A stretch of DNA of 64,000 bases from Flavisphingomonas formosensis (GTDB lineage: Bacteria; Pseudomonadota; Alphaproteobacteria; Sphingomonadales; Sphingomonadaceae). Position 1 is the first letter of the stretch. The number at the start of each line of letters is the position of its first letter. The DNA lies in assembly GCF_009755815.1 (NCBI RefSeq), contig NZ_WRPK01000002.1:124001-188000 (forward strand), given 5' to 3'. This document shows, piece by piece, positions 44,044 through 52,803 of the stretch. A program made the position numbers and the translations under genes. The notes under the pieces are model-generated. The model was not told the origin of the DNA and made no database searches. It saw only the letters and a list, made by a program, of their open reading frames with translations.

Positions 44044-44190
44044 TACGGAAATGACTCTACCCTCGTCCGCCGGCGCTGGCGTTCTGCGGTGAGGCTAGGA
44101 AGGGAAAATGACACGATGATGAACTTGGAGTCACAAAAACCGTCATCAAACTGAGGGGCGATCGTAACAGAGAGGGCGTTGAACGGGCCC

Positions 44191-45204
44191 ATGCTCGACT
44201 CCGCTCATCTGTGGAAACCCACCGCCGTGCCCGCCGCCGCCAAGGAGCGGCTGCGTATCCTGTTCATCGCCAAGCATGCGCTGTGGAACGGCGAACTGCA
44301 CCCCGAGGACGGCAACCATGCCGTCTATCATCGCGAGATGCGCGAGACGCTGGAAGGGATCGGCCTCAATCTCACCCTCGCCGACAGCTATGAGACATTG
44401 TTCCAGAGGCCGGACGTCGATTTCGTCTTTCCGCTGCTCAACCGCGGCGGCTTCCTGAACTCGGAGATGCTGCTGCCGCTGCTCTGCACGCGCCATGGCA
44501 TTCCCTTCCTCGGCGCCAGCCCGATCCTGCGCGGCCTTTCCGACGACAAGCATCTCGCCAAGCGCGAGGCGTCGGCACGCGGCATCCGGACGGCGCCCTG
44601 GGCGATCTACCGCCGCGGCGCGCCGGTCGATGCCGCCACCTGCCCGCAGGGCGACCGGCTGGTGATCAAGCCCAACGCCTCCTCCGCCTCCTGGGGTGTC
44701 GGCGATGCCACCGACTGGGCCGGCGTCGACGCCGCCGTCGCGCGTATCCATGCCGAGGGGCATGACGCGATCGTCGAGCCCTTCCTCGACGGCAGCGACG
44801 TCGAGGTGCCGGTGATCACCGTCGACGGCCGCCCACGCATCATGCCGATGATGTTGTTCGAGCAGGCCGATCCCACCCATTTGCGCACCTATTGGGAAAA
44901 GCGTGACCTGGTCGACCGCAGCGCCAAATACAGGCTGGTGCCGCTGGAGGACGAGGCGATCACGCGGCGGATCACGGCGATGACCGAGACGCTGGTCGGC
45001 ATCTTCGCACCGTTCGACTATGGCCGCTTCGAGTTCCGCGTGAATCTCGTGACCGGCGAGGTCAATTTCCTGGAGGTCAACCTCAACTGCAATCTCTGGT
45101 CGGCGAAGGTGTTCGGCCGCTCGGCCGCGCTGGCCGGGCTCAGCCAGGCGGAGCTCATCGAGACGATCGTCGCCGAGAGCCTGATGCGCCATGGCCTCTG
45201 CTGA
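44191..45204 (+). CDS. ATP-grasp ligase (D-Ala-D-Ala ligase-like)
   Basis: A 337-residue carboxylate-amine ligase. The N-terminal part resembles Ddl (FVFPLLNRGGFLNSEMLLPLL, then GIPFLGASPILRGLSDDKHLAKRE). The ATP-binding loop is LVIKPNASSASWGV and the middle motif is AIVEPFLDGSDVEV. The Mg-binding end is RFEFRVNLVTGEVNFLEVN-L-NCN, with the ExN pair. It would join an amino group to an acyl-phosphate. Because a housekeeping Ddl normally sits with mur genes, this is likely a specialised ligase. Start at ATG 44191; a TTG at 44179 is possible. It overlaps the next gene by 14 bases. Confidence 0.82.
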   Translation: MLDSAHLWKPTAVPAAAKERLRILFIAKHALWNGELHPEDGNHAVYHREMRETLEGIGLNLTLADSYETLFQRPDVDFVFPLLNRGGFLNSEMLLPLLCTRHGIPFLGASPILRGLSDDKHLAKREASARGIRTAPWAIYRRGAPVDAATCPQGDRLVIKPNASSASWGVGDATDWAGVDAAVARIHAEGHDAIVEPFLDGSDVEVPVITVDGRPRIMPMMLFEQADPTHLRTYWEKRDLVDRSAKYRLVPLEDEAITRRITAMTETLVGIFAPFDYGRFEFRVNLVTGEVNFLEVNLNCNLWSAKVFGRSAALAGLSQAELIETIVAESLMRHGLC

Positions 45205-46012
45205 AACACCGATCACCGTCCTCGTGCTCGCCGGCAAGCGCGGCGGCACGCTCGATCCGCTCGCCGAACGCGCGGGTACCACCCACAAATGCCTGGTGCC
45301 GGTCGGCGGCAAGCCGCTGATCGAGCATTTGCTGGCGACGCTCGACGCCGCGCCCGAGGCGACGATGGTGATCGTCTCGATCGACGATGTCGGCGTGCTC
45401 GATCATCTGCCGACGATCCGGTCGCTCAAGGCGCAAGGCCGGCTGCGCATCACCCAGGCGCAGCCCAACCTGGCCGACAGCATCTTCGTCGCTGCCGAGG
45501 ACGCGCGCTTCCCGCTGCTGATCACGACGGCAGACAATGCACTGTTCACCCACGCCGCACTGAGCACGATGGCGGCGCGCGTGCGCGAGACGGGCGCGGA
45601 GATCGCCGCGGCCTTCGCGCGCAAGGATGCGGTGCTTGCCGCCCATCCCGAGGGCCAGCGACGCTTCTACGCCTTCGCCGACGATGGCTATTCCAACTGC
45701 AACTGCTATTGGATCGACAGCCGTGACGCGCTCTCCGCCGCCAACATCTTCCGCAGCGGCGGCCAATTTTCCAAGCATCCGATGCGGATCGCCCAGGCCT
45801 TCGGCATCCTCAACCTGATCCGCTTCCGCCTCGGCATCGGCACGTTGGAGAACGCCTTCGCCCGCTTCTCGAAACGGCTGCGCAAGCGCATGCGCCCCGT
45901 GATCTTCGACGACGGCTCGCTCGCCATCGACGTCGACAATGAGCGCACCTATCGGGTGGTCGAGACGATCATGGCGCAGCGTGCAGAACGCACGATGGGC
46001 CGCGCGGCGTAA
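45191..46012 (+). CDS. MobA-like nucleotidyltransferase
   Basis: A 273-residue NTP-transferase. The nucleotide-binding start is VLVLAGKRGG, with the activating Lys in THKCLVPVGGKPLIEH, and LITTADNALF carries the metal Asp. The C-terminal ~90 residues are basic (RFSKRLRKRMRP) and unlike simple sugar-1-phosphate transferases. It would activate a phosphorylated small molecule as a CDP/GDP/UDP derivative. Its ATG is inside the end of the ATP-grasp gene, so the two are translationally coupled. Confidence 0.82.
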   Translation: MASAETPITVLVLAGKRGGTLDPLAERAGTTHKCLVPVGGKPLIEHLLATLDAAPEATMVIVSIDDVGVLDHLPTIRSLKAQGRLRITQAQPNLADSIFVAAEDARFPLLITTADNALFTHAALSTMAARVRETGAEIAAAFARKDAVLAAHPEGQRRFYAFADDGYSNCNCYWIDSRDALSAANIFRSGGQFSKHPMRIAQAFGILNLIRFRLGIGTLENAFARFSKRLRKRMRPVIFDDGSLAIDVDNERTYRVVETIMAQRAERTMGRAA

Positions 46013-46020
46013 ACTTCTTC

Positions 46021-46043
46021 ATCCTCCCCGGAACGGGGAGGAT
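46021..46043. repeat. hairpin between convergent genes
   Basis: Perfect 10-bp stem ATCCTCCCCG/CGGGGAGGAT with a three-base loop. It overlaps the stop codon of the epoxide hydrolase gene. The same core recurs at 48244-48262. It may act as a bidirectional end of transcription, though U-tracts are short. Confidence 0.6.
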
Positions 46044-47197
46044 CAAAACGGATTCCGCAACTCCCGCGCATAGGCCAGCAGATCCCGCGTAAACAGCTCC
46101 GGCTGCTCCATCGCGGCGAAGTGCCCGCCCTTGGGCTGCTCGGTCCAGCGCACGATATTGTAGCTCTTCTCCATCGTGCTGCGCGGAAAGCGGGCGAGCT
46201 CGCCGGGGAAGTCCGCCATCGCCACCGGCTTGGTCACCCGGGCGCCGGGCGGCACCGGCTCGTCGAACACGCCGCGATAGAGCCAGGAGGCTGTGCCGAA
46301 GGTGTTGTTGGCGAGATAGACCATGATGTTGTCGAGTATCTGGTCGCGCGTATAAACCGACCAGAGGTCGCCATTTTCGAGCTGCGACCAGGTGTGGAAC
46401 TTCTCCACCAGCCATGCTGCGACGCCGAGCGGGCTGTCCGCCATGGCATGGTCGAGCGAGACCGGCTTGGTCGACTGGATCACCATATAGCCGCTCTCGA
46501 TCCGCCAGACCTCGCCCAGCTTCTGCGCGGCGGCGATCTCCTCGGGCGTCTCCGGCTGCGCGTCCGGATTGGTCCAGCCGAAGGCGAAGTTGAGGTGCAG
46601 CGCGGTGCAGCCCTGCCCTTCATAGCCGAGCCAGCCGGAGACGGACGATCCCCAGTCGCCGCCCTGGGCGATATAGTCGTGATAGCCAAGCTCCTCGCGC
46701 ATCATCGTATCGAACGCCCTGGCGATGGTGCGCGGACCGATCGGCTTGGCCGGCTTGGACGAGAAGCCGTAGCCGATCAGCGAGGGGATCACGACAGTCA
46801 GCGCATCGGCCGGATCTCCGCCGAACTTCGCCGGATCGGTCAACCGCTCGATCGATGCCAGGAATTCGACGAAGGAGCCCGGCCAGCCATGGATGATGAT
46901 CGCGACCTTGGGATCCGGCCCCTTGCCCTTCACATGGATGAAATGGACGTCATAGGGCGCGCCATCCACCTCCACCGAGGCGAGGAAATGCGGGAAGCGG
47001 TTCATCGCCGCCTCGCGCGCGCGCCAGTCATAATGGTTCAGCCAATAGTCGACGAGGCTGCGCATCTCCGGCACGCTCGCGCCATAGGCCCAGGGGTCGC
47101 CGACCGCCTCGGTCGGCCATTGCGCGTCGCGCAGCCGGCGCTCGATCCAGTCCAGCCGCTCCTGCGGCACCGCGATGGAGAAGGGCCGCACGCTCAT
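46043..47197 (-). CDS. epoxide hydrolase (EHN-type alpha/beta hydrolase)
   Basis: A 384-residue alpha/beta hydrolase with the N-terminal EHN domain of epoxide hydrolases (FSIAVPQERLDWIERRL). The oxyanion motif is HGWPGS, the nucleophile Asp is in GGDWGS, and the catalytic His is in KGGHFAAMEQPE. Expected reaction: epoxide to diol. Its ATG overlaps the stop of the upstream esterase-like gene by four bases (ATGA), so the two are coupled. Confidence 0.92.
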   Translation of the reverse strand: MSVRPFSIAVPQERLDWIERRLRDAQWPTEAVGDPWAYGASVPEMRSLVDYWLNHYDWRAREAAMNRFPHFLASVEVDGAPYDVHFIHVKGKGPDPKVAIIIHGWPGSFVEFLASIERLTDPAKFGGDPADALTVVIPSLIGYGFSSKPAKPIGPRTIARAFDTMMREELGYHDYIAQGGDWGSSVSGWLGYEGQGCTALHLNFAFGWTNPDAQPETPEEIAAAQKLGEVWRIESGYMVIQSTKPVSLDHAMADSPLGVAAWLVEKFHTWSQLENGDLWSVYTRDQILDNIMVYLANNTFGTASWLYRGVFDEPVPPGARVTKPVAMADFPGELARFPRSTMEKSYNIVRWTEQPKGGHFAAMEQPELFTRDLLAYARELRNPF

Positions 47198-48120
47198 GCG
47201 TCGACCCTCGCAAAGGCGCCGCGCAGCGCCTCGGCCCCTTCGGCGACCGCCTGATCGCCCTCGGGCAGCATGCCGAACATGCTGGCGAAACCGTGGAAGA
47301 CGCCCGCATAATCGGCGTAGCGCGCCGGCACGCCTGACGCGATCAGCCGCTCCGCATAGGCCTTACCCTCGTCGCGCAGCGGATCGCATTCGGCGGTGAT
47401 TACCGTCGCCGGCGGCAGGCGCGACAAATCCTCGGCGAGCAGCGGCGAGGCCCAGGGATGGCCACGGTCCTTCGCATCCGGGATGTAGGAGGAGACGCAC
47501 AGCTCCGAGAAATCGGAATCCAGGAAATAGCCATTGGCATAGAGCCGTTCGGACTCGGTCTCGCCCGTGAGGTCGGTGCCCGGATAGAAAAGCAGCTGGT
47601 GGACCAGCGCCGGCCCACCCTCGTCCCGCGCCCGGAGCGCAGCGACGGTGGCGAGCGATCCGCCGGCGCTGTCGCCGCCCACCGCGATGCGCCGCGTGTC
47701 GAGGCCATGGTCGGCGCCATGCGCCGCGACCCAGCGCAGCGCGGTCAGCGCATCGTTAACTGCGGCGGGAAAGACATGCTCGGGCGCGAGCCGATAATCG
47801 ACCGAGACGATCGCGCATTCGGCCAGCCGTGCCAGCCGGTGGCACAGCCGCTCATGGCTGGAGACACCGCAGGCGATGTAGCCGCCGCCATGGTAGAAGA
47901 CGAGCACCGGCTCCGCCTCCCCCGCCTCCTCGCGCCGATAGATGCGCACCGGCACGCCGTCCGCATCGGCATCGGCGGAGACGATCCGATCCGCCGGATC
48001 GGCGGGCTGCTCCATCGCTCGGGAGCTTTCGCGGAACTGGAGCGGGGTGATTGCCTTCCAGTCGACCGGATTGGCATTGAAATGGGCCAGCATGCCCTGT
48101 GCGATCGGCGTCAGCGCCAT
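47194..48120 (-). CDS. alpha/beta hydrolase (HSL/acetyl-esterase family)
   Basis: A 308-residue esterase of the hormone-sensitive-lipase group. The oxyanion-hole motif is HGGGYIACG, the nucleophile Ser is in GGDSAGGS, the acid Asp is in ECDPLRDEG and the His is in FHGFASM. The ATG at 48120 follows AGGAGGG. It forms a two-gene unit with the epoxide hydrolase and probably cleaves a carboxylic ester in the same route. Confidence 0.92.
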   Translation of the reverse strand: MALTPIAQGMLAHFNANPVDWKAITPLQFRESSRAMEQPADPADRIVSADADADGVPVRIYRREEAGEAEPVLVFYHGGGYIACGVSSHERLCHRLARLAECAIVSVDYRLAPEHVFPAAVNDALTALRWVAAHGADHGLDTRRIAVGGDSAGGSLATVAALRARDEGGPALVHQLLFYPGTDLTGETESERLYANGYFLDSDFSELCVSSYIPDAKDRGHPWASPLLAEDLSRLPPATVITAECDPLRDEGKAYAERLIASGVPARYADYAGVFHGFASMFGMLPEGDQAVAEGAEALRGAFARVDA

Positions 48121-48148
48121 CGATTCCCTCCTGTAGGCTTTCTTTTAT

Positions 48149-48262
48149 CCTCCCCCGCAGGGGGAGGGGGACCATGCGCAGCATGGTGGAGGGGTTCCGG
48201 CCTGAGGAGAGCGGAACCCCTCCACCGCGCCTCGCGCGGCCCCCCTCCCCGTTCCGGGGAGG
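48149..48262. repeat. cluster of three hairpins in one intergenic element
   Basis: Three stems follow each other: 8 bp at 48149-48167 (CCTCCCCC/GGGGGAGG), a perfect 15 bp at 48185-48199 with 48212-48226 (GGTGGAGGGGTTCCG and complement), and 8 bp at 48244-48262 (CCTCCCCG/CGGGGAGG). The whole gap 48121-48274 is this element. It is of the dispersed intergenic type and not coding. Confidence 0.75.
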
Positions 48263-48274
48263 ATTACACGCGTC

Positions 48275-49417
48275 TCACGCCGCCTTGGCGCGGGCTTCCT
48301 TCTTGCGGAAATGGGGGATGATCGTCTCGCCATAATGGGTGAGCGTTTCCATGATCGCCTCGTGCGGCACGGTGCCCATCTGCATCAGCATCAGGCATTC
48401 GTCCGCGCCCGCCGCCTCGAGCCGCTCGATATGCGCGATCACCTCGTCCGGGGTGCCATAGGCATGATCGACATTGTACATGTCGGTCGCCGCCGCCGTC
48501 ACCGGGATCTTGGCCTCGTTGAGATAGGCGACTGTCGCCTCCTCGGCCTTCTTCACCGCGGCGATATGCTCTTCTGACGAGGCTTCCTCGACATCCGGCT
48601 TGGCGCCGCCGCCATACCAGTAATGGATCGCCTGGGCGAAGAAGCGCTGGCCGCGCAGGCCGATGCGCAGCGCCTTCTCGCGATCGGTGCTGACGATCGT
48701 CGGGCAGCCCACGGCGAGATATTCGTTGGGGAAATAGCCGACCTGCCTGGCCGGATCGCGGTTCGAGAAGGCCTCGCGATAGATGCCGTTCAGCCGCGCC
48801 GTATCCTCCGGTGTGCTGAAGCCGAGGATCATCCCGCCGAGGCCGCGCGAGCCGGCGTTGCGCAGCGATTCATCGCGCGTGCAGGCCATGAACATCGGCG
48901 GGTGCGGCTGCTGATAGGGCTTGGGATGGATCGGCCGGCGCGGGATCTTGATATATTCGCCGTCATGCTCGATCTCGTCCTCGACCATGATCTTGGGGAT
49001 CAGGTACATGGATTCGTCGATCATCGGCTGCAGCTCGGCAAGATCGTAGCCGAAGGTCCCGGCTTCCTGCTGGGTGCCGCCCTTGCCGACCCCGAAATTG
49101 ACGCGGCCGCGCGACAGGATGTCGAGCGTCGCCACCCGCTCCGCCACCTTCACCGGATGGTTCATCTGCGGCGGCAGGCAGATCACGCCATGGCCGATGC
49201 GGATCCGTTCGGTCTTGCCCGCGACGAACGCCAGGAAGGTCTCCGGCGAGGACATGTGGGAATATTGGGTGAGCGCGTGATGCTCCACCGCCCAGACCCC
49301 GTCGAGGCCCATTTTCTCGGCATAAACGGTCTGCTCGACCGCCTCGTAGAAGGTCCGCTGCTCGGACTCGCGCGACGTGTCCACCATCTGCGCTTCGAAG
49401 CAGATCGAGAATTTCAT
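48275..49417 (-). CDS. LLM-class flavin-dependent oxidoreductase
   Basis: A 380-residue bacterial-luciferase-like protein. Blocks: YAEKMGLDGVWAVEHHAL, GKTERIRIGHGVICLPP, HPVKVAERVATLDILSRGRVNFGVGKG, AGADECLMLMQMG. It differs from the RutA-like protein and belongs to another subgroup. Expected to oxidise a substrate with FMNH2 and oxygen from a separate reductase. The ATG at 49417 follows GAGGAGAG. Divergent from a TetR gene across a palindrome. Confidence 0.88.
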   Translation of the reverse strand: MKFSICFEAQMVDTSRESEQRTFYEAVEQTVYAEKMGLDGVWAVEHHALTQYSHMSSPETFLAFVAGKTERIRIGHGVICLPPQMNHPVKVAERVATLDILSRGRVNFGVGKGGTQQEAGTFGYDLAELQPMIDESMYLIPKIMVEDEIEHDGEYIKIPRRPIHPKPYQQPHPPMFMACTRDESLRNAGSRGLGGMILGFSTPEDTARLNGIYREAFSNRDPARQVGYFPNEYLAVGCPTIVSTDREKALRIGLRGQRFFAQAIHYWYGGGAKPDVEEASSEEHIAAVKKAEEATVAYLNEAKIPVTAAATDMYNVDHAYGTPDEVIAHIERLEAAGADECLMLMQMGTVPHEAIMETLTHYGETIIPHFRKKEARAKAA

Positions 49418-49458
49418 GGGTCTCTCCTCGTGACTCGCGGTCTGCGCCGCGACATGAT

Positions 49459-49474
49459 TTATAGCGTGCTATAA
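49459..49474. promoter_or_regulatory. palindromic operator between LLM and TetR genes
   Basis: TTATAGCGTGCTATAA has perfect 7-bp arms around GT, in the 123-base divergent gap. It is A/T-rich in a GC-rich setting and positioned to control both promoters. Likely bound by the TetR protein encoded at its right. Confidence 0.65.
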
Positions 49475-49540
49475 CATCAGCGCGCAAGGCTTCCCTCCGC
49501 CGACGCGTTGGGGCAATCGGGTAGGCCGAAGGGATGGAAT

Positions 49541-50185
49541 GTGAAGGTACAGGAAGCGATGGACCGGCGGCGCAAGGCTATATTGGCCGCCGCTCGGGCG
49601 ATGTTGGAAAAGGAGCCGCTATCGATGCGGCGCCTCGCCGAGGCGGCCGGTGTCAGCCAGGCGACCCCCTATAATCTGTTCGGCACCAAGCGGCGGATCT
49701 TCCTGACGCTTTATCAGGAACTGAATGACGATCTTCTGGCGCGGATCCGCGCTGGCGACGCGCGCGACGCGCTGGACCGAATGTATGAGGCGATCCGGCT
49801 GATGGCGGGCACCCTCGCCGCCGAACCCGGCTTCTTCCGCGCCCTCATCGCCGTCATATATTCGAGCGATGCCGAGGATGCGGACATCGGGACCGCCGAT
49901 CCCGCCGTGGCGCTGTGGACCGAGCTGATGGGTGCGCTCGCCGGAGAGCGGCTCATCGCCGCCTCGGTGGATATCGCAGCCTTCACGCGCAATTTCGTCT
50001 ATCTGGTGGGCGGCGCGCTGATGGATTGGACCGACGGGCGCATCGATGCCGACGCGCTGGAAACAGCTGTGCGCTACGGCTTCACCCTCGCCACGCTGGC
50101 GGTGGCGACCGATGCGTCGCGTTCGCGGCTCGAACGAGTGCTGGCGGCGGCCCCCCTATCCTCGCCTCCGACCGGCACAGGATAG
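49541..50185 (+). CDS. TetR-family transcriptional regulator
   Basis: A 214-residue regulator. The helix-turn-helix lies in about residues 10-50 (RRKAILAAARAMLEKEPLSMRRLAEAAGV, SQATPYNLFGTKRRIF). The GTG at 49541 has AAGGGA seven bases upstream and is preferred; a TTG at 49508 and an ATG at 49559 are alternatives. It is divergent from the LLM gene and probably represses it through the palindrome at 49459. Ligand unknown. Confidence 0.87.
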   Translation: MKVQEAMDRRRKAILAAARAMLEKEPLSMRRLAEAAGVSQATPYNLFGTKRRIFLTLYQELNDDLLARIRAGDARDALDRMYEAIRLMAGTLAAEPGFFRALIAVIYSSDAEDADIGTADPAVALWTELMGALAGERLIAASVDIAAFTRNFVYLVGGALMDWTDGRIDADALETAVRYGFTLATLAVATDASRSRLERVLAAAPLSSPPTGTG

Positions 50186-50193
50186 GATGAAGC

Positions 50194-51090
50194 CTACGCC
50201 TTGCCCGCCTTGCTGGACTCGGCTTTCGCCGCCGGTTTCGCAGGAGCCGGTGTCTCCTTAGGCGAAACTACAGTCGGAACAGCAGGCGGTGGCACCGGAT
50301 CACGCGGGGCGAGCAGCGCCGCGGTCTCGATAACGTCTAGCGCGCTGCGCGCGGCAGCATAACGGCGCGCCGCCGCGATCCAGCCATTCGCCTTGTCATG
50401 CGCGGGCAGCCGCGCGACCTCGGCGAGTGCCTCGTCGACATGGCCGGCCTCGGTCAGCATCATCGCCCGCTGGACCCGCTGGGCCGGTTCGGTAGGCAAT
50501 GCGCCGGCATGGCGTACGACGATCAGGCTGCCGACCTCGCGCCGCATCGCTGTCCACCAGCTCGATGCGGGTGCCGGCCCGGCCAAAGCAGGGGCTACTT
50601 CGGCGAGGCCTGACTGCAACATATCGAGGGTCGTCGGCTGACGCGCTGCACTGATGATCGTCGCCACGGCCTGCGGCTGACCGTCGCCGAAACGGGCGCG
50701 CAGCAACGCCTCGATATAGCCGAGCGGAATACCCCGATCCAGCGCTCGGCGTGCGGCGAAAGCCACAAGCAGCCCTTCGGCGCGATCGGCATTGCCCACC
50801 GCCGCCTGGGCGCGCACGTCGATCTGACCGATGCGCGCCTCGAGATCGGCAACGCGTGCATCGATCTGCGCGCCATCCTGCGGCGTCGCCAGGAGACGCG
50901 GCGCGGGCGGGGGCGTAACGGGCGCCTGCGGGGCCGGCTGGCGCGCCAGATAGGCGGTCGCCTTGTCCCAGTGGGTGAGCACCCATCCCATCGCGATCGA
51001 TCCCGCCACGAAGGCGATCACGATCACGATCAGCCAGCGCAGCAGGCCACCCTTCCTGGGCTCGGTCATGTCGCTGGCATAGTCGTTCAT
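50194..51090 (-). CDS. mitofilin/Mic60-like inner-membrane protein
   Basis: A 298-residue protein with one N-terminal membrane segment (GLLRWLIVIVIAFVAGSIAMG), a proline-rich stretch, a short coiled coil (IDARVADLEARIGQIDVRAQAA) and a helical C-terminal domain (WWTAMRREVGSLIVVRH). In alphaproteobacteria the mitofilin homolog is commonly encoded next to hemD/hemC, as here, which supports the call more than sequence alone. It may shape or organise the inner membrane. The Lys/Ala/Pro tail is low-complexity. ATG at 51090 with GGGAAAG; 26 bases after hemD. Confidence 0.7.
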   Translation of the reverse strand: MNDYASDMTEPRKGGLLRWLIVIVIAFVAGSIAMGWVLTHWDKATAYLARQPAPQAPVTPPPAPRLLATPQDGAQIDARVADLEARIGQIDVRAQAAVGNADRAEGLLVAFAARRALDRGIPLGYIEALLRARFGDGQPQAVATIISAARQPTTLDMLQSGLAEVAPALAGPAPASSWWTAMRREVGSLIVVRHAGALPTEPAQRVQRAMMLTEAGHVDEALAEVARLPAHDKANGWIAAARRYAAARSALDVIETAALLAPRDPVPPPAVPTVVSPKETPAPAKPAAKAESSKAGKA

Positions 51091-51116
51091 CGCTGCTTTC
51101 CCGTCTGCTCGTCCCT

Positions 51117-51797
51117 CTAGTCGCACAAGCGCGCGGCGACCGCCAGCAGCGCGTCGTCGGTCGGGACCGCCGCCGCCGCCGCCCGCTCCCAGCCTTCGCC
51201 GGACGCAGCCAGCGCCGCCGGACTGATCGCGGCCAGCCGCAGACCGCCACGGCAGACGCCTGCGCGATCCACCAGTTCCGCAAGCATGCGCGCCGCTCGG
51301 GGCGAATGGAGCAGGACGATCGGGTGCCCGCCCAGCGCCTCCACAATCGCTGCCGCAGCGGCCGCGTCCCTGTCGGACGCATAGACGATCCGCCGTTCGA
51401 TCGACACCGAGGCGCGCGCCGCTTCGCGATGCTCGCGTCCGGCGAGATGAAGCAAGCGGCGCACATCCCCGGGCAATGCGGCGACCAGCGCCGCGGCGTC
51501 GCCGCGATGTTCGATCACGGTATGAAACCCTGCCGCGCGCGCCGCTGCAGCCGTCGCCGCACCGACCGCATGAAGCGGCAGATGATGATAACGGGTCAAG
51601 CCCGGCCCGCCGTGGCGGACGGCATTGGCGCTCGTCATCATCACCGCATCGAAGCCCTCGGCCCGCGGGGGATCCCAGGGCAAACGCCGGATGCGGAAAA
51701 GCGGCTGGACGATCGGTTCCAGCCGCAGCGCCCGCGCCCGTTCGGCGGTGGCGCCCGCACCTGGCTCGGGCCGCAGTATCAGGACCGCGCGGGTCAC
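51117..51797 (-). CDS. hemD: uroporphyrinogen-III synthase
   Basis: A 226-residue HemD. It closes the linear tetrapyrrole made by HemC with D-ring inversion. HemD proteins are poorly conserved, but the N-terminus (AVLILRPEPGAGATAERARALG-type), FDAVMMTSANAVRHG and the placement directly after hemC are typical. The start is GTG at 51797, whose GTGA overlaps the hemC stop, giving coupled translation; the longer frame to 51995 lies inside hemC. Confidence 0.88.
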   Translation of the reverse strand: MTRAVLILRPEPGAGATAERARALRLEPIVQPLFRIRRLPWDPPRAEGFDAVMMTSANAVRHGGPGLTRYHHLPLHAVGAATAAAARAAGFHTVIEHRGDAAALVAALPGDVRRLLHLAGREHREAARASVSIERRIVYASDRDAAAAAAIVEALGGHPIVLLHSPRAARMLAELVDRAGVCRGGLRLAAISPAALAASGEGWERAAAAAVPTDDALLAVAARLCD

Positions 51798-52711
51798 CCG
51801 GCGAACAGCGCCCTCAGCACGGGCGATGCCTGTTCGAGCAGCCGCTTGGCGAGCGCGGCCGCGCCGGCATGCCCATCGCCCGCCAGCTGCGCCTCGCCGC
51901 CGACGCATTCGGCCCCATCCTCGCTCAATATCTCGGCGCGAAGCCAGAGACCGTCTCCATGCTCCACCGCCAGCGCCGCGACCGGCGAACGGCAATCGCC
52001 GCCCAGGGCGGCCAACAACGCCCGTTCAGCCGCCACGCAGCGGTGCGTCGCGCGGTGATCGATCGCAGCGAGCAGGGCGAGCAGGTCCGTGCGCACGGCG
52101 AGCGCCTCGATACCGACGGCGCCCTGCGACGGAGCGGGCAGCATCGTCTCGACCGGAATGGCATGACCGATGCCGTCCTTCTTCAGCCGATCCAGGCCAG
52201 CGGCGGCAAGCAGGGTCGCCTCCGCCTCGCCTGCTGCGAGTTTCGCCAGCCGCGTGTCGACATTGCCGCGGAACAGTACCACCGAGCAATCCGGCCGGCG
52301 GCGGCGCACTTGCGCGCTGCGCCGGGGCGAGGAGGTGCCGACGCGCGCGCCGACCGGCAGCGCTTCCAGCCGCTCGACGCCGATCAGCCGGTCGCGCACG
52401 TCTGCCCGCGGGAGCATCGCGGCCAGCGCGATCTCGAGCGGGCGGATGGTCTCGACATCCTTCATCGAATGGACCGCGAAATCGATCTCGCCGTCGCCGA
52501 GCGCCCGGTCGAGCTCGCGCGTCCACAGCGCCTTGCCGCCGACCTCGGCGAGCGCGCGATCCTGGATGCGATCGCCGCTGGTGCGGATCGGCACGATCGC
52601 GATCGCCTCTTCGCTCCAGCCATGGGTGCGACGAAGGGCATCGGCCGTCATATGGGCCTGGACGAGGGCGAGCGGCGACCCGCGGGTACCGAGACGAAGC
52701 GGAAACTGCAT
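51794..52711 (-). CDS. hemC: hydroxymethylbilane synthase (porphobilinogen deaminase)
   Basis: A 305-residue enzyme joining four porphobilinogens into hydroxymethylbilane. Clear family blocks: LRLGTRGSPLALVQA, FAVHSMKDVE, VGTSSPRRSAQ and PAPSQGAVGIE. The dipyrromethane-binding Cys is C240 (LGGDCRSP). Length is normal. First gene of the hemC-hemD-mitofilin unit. In many alphaproteobacteria it lies head-to-head with tsaD; here four other genes separate them. Confidence 0.97.
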   Translation of the reverse strand: MQFPLRLGTRGSPLALVQAHMTADALRRTHGWSEEAIAIVPIRTSGDRIQDRALAEVGGKALWTRELDRALGDGEIDFAVHSMKDVETIRPLEIALAAMLPRADVRDRLIGVERLEALPVGARVGTSSPRRSAQVRRRRPDCSVVLFRGNVDTRLAKLAAGEAEATLLAAAGLDRLKKDGIGHAIPVETMLPAPSQGAVGIEALAVRTDLLALLAAIDHRATHRCVAAERALLAALGGDCRSPVAALAVEHGDGLWLRAEILSEDGAECVGGEAQLAGDGHAGAAALAKRLLEQASPVLRALFAG

Positions 52712-52803
52712 GGGGCGCCGCTCTAGAGCCTGATGCTTTTGAGGGAAAGCGCTTCGCGCTCCTGCTGAAAACGGGCGGCGGGTTCTCGTGGAAGCGTAGA
52801 CGG

